Assembly: GCA_009823395.1 (NCBI GenBank)
Contig: CM020513.1
Coordinates: forward strand, 13,312,501-13,376,500
DNA length: 64,000 nt
Origin: Thamnaconus septentrionalis
Taxonomy: Eukaryota; Chordata; Actinopteri; Tetraodontiformes; Monacanthidae
Direction: 5' to 3'
Shown: piece by piece, positions 32,401 to 64,000 of the stretch
How positions within the stretch are numbered: position 1 is the stretch's first letter
Layout: each line of letters starts with the position of its first letter
The notes under the pieces: generated by a model
What the model was told of the DNA's origin: nothing
The model's database searches: none
What the model saw: only the letters and a program-made list of their open reading frames with translations
Translations under genes and position numbers: made by a program

Positions 32401-32598
32401 CTCGTAACAATTTTCCACTGAGACTCAAACAAACAAACAAACAAAAAAAAATAAATCAAAATGGAGTTGAATAATAGCATCATAATGATAGCGCTAAGGA
32501 CCCTTGTTTCATTTTCTTATTTTCTCCTCTTTATTTCTCCACGTCTCACCCCTCTCCCTCACTGACTGGCTGGTGACTGGAGGCCCGACTGGGGATCT
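29445..32598 (-). other. mef2a: mef2a 3' UTR (approximate)
   Basis: AT-rich, non-repetitive sequence follows the stop codon on the minus strand with no open exon. Minus-strand AATAAA signals occur near 30091-30101 and 29466-29471, so the transcript could end near 30075 or 29445. A CT tract on the transcript strand (29308-29355) lies past the second signal. MEF2 3' UTRs are usually several kb long. Confidence 0.4.

Positions 32599-64000
<31,402 letters not shown>

Overview
The window is vertebrate, almost certainly teleost, nuclear DNA. It has long introns, spliced genes, many (CA)n/(GT)n arrays, a Tc1-type fragment, a tRNA-derived SINE of the common fish type, hAT and mariner MITEs and a solo LTR. 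Nothing prokaryotic or viral was found. Both protein genes lie on the minus strand, head to tail.

Right half (about 29.4-64 kb): mef2a, a MADS-box/MEF2-domain transcription factor. The window holds every coding exon except the short first one (the first residues of the MADS box), which must lie beyond 64,000. Ten coding exons were placed by reading frame and splice sites. They include a mutually exclusive pair (alpha2-like 46012-46143, alpha1-like 45807-45941) and a 24-bp beta microexon (35096-35119). The protein would be about 491 residues. The 17-kb intron after the MADS/MEF2 exon contains several AT-rich, motif-dense blocks that look like conserved enhancers, plus SINE and MITE copies.

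Left half (about 1-28.7 kb): mctp2 (multiple C2 and transmembrane domain protein 2). Eighteen coding exons give 923 in-frame residues: a long disordered N-terminus, C2A, C2B, C2C, the start of the first transmembrane segment, and an acidic linker. The second transmembrane segment and C-terminus lie beyond position 1. The key calcium-ligand aspartates are largely replaced in C2A loop 3 and partly in C2C. The 11.6-kb intron before the transmembrane exon and the region to its left hold many unannotated, homeodomain-site-rich blocks that resemble developmental enhancers. In mammals MCTP2 flanks the NR2F2 regulatory desert, so these may serve another gene.

Between the genes (about 26.3-32.6 kb) are the mef2a 3' UTR, a candidate distal mctp2 first exon ending in a perfect donor (28712), and a second possible first exon (26732) next to an inverted CCAAT box.

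Mobile DNA is informative in its nesting. A mariner-like element with a decayed transposase C-terminus sits inside a hAT MITE (8521-9386), and a 342-bp solo LTR sits inside a three-copy MITE family member (40985-41683). No new gene system was found. The most interesting points are the C2-domain ligand losses, the alternative-exon architecture of mef2a, the (UG)n tracts next to acceptors, and the nested transposons.
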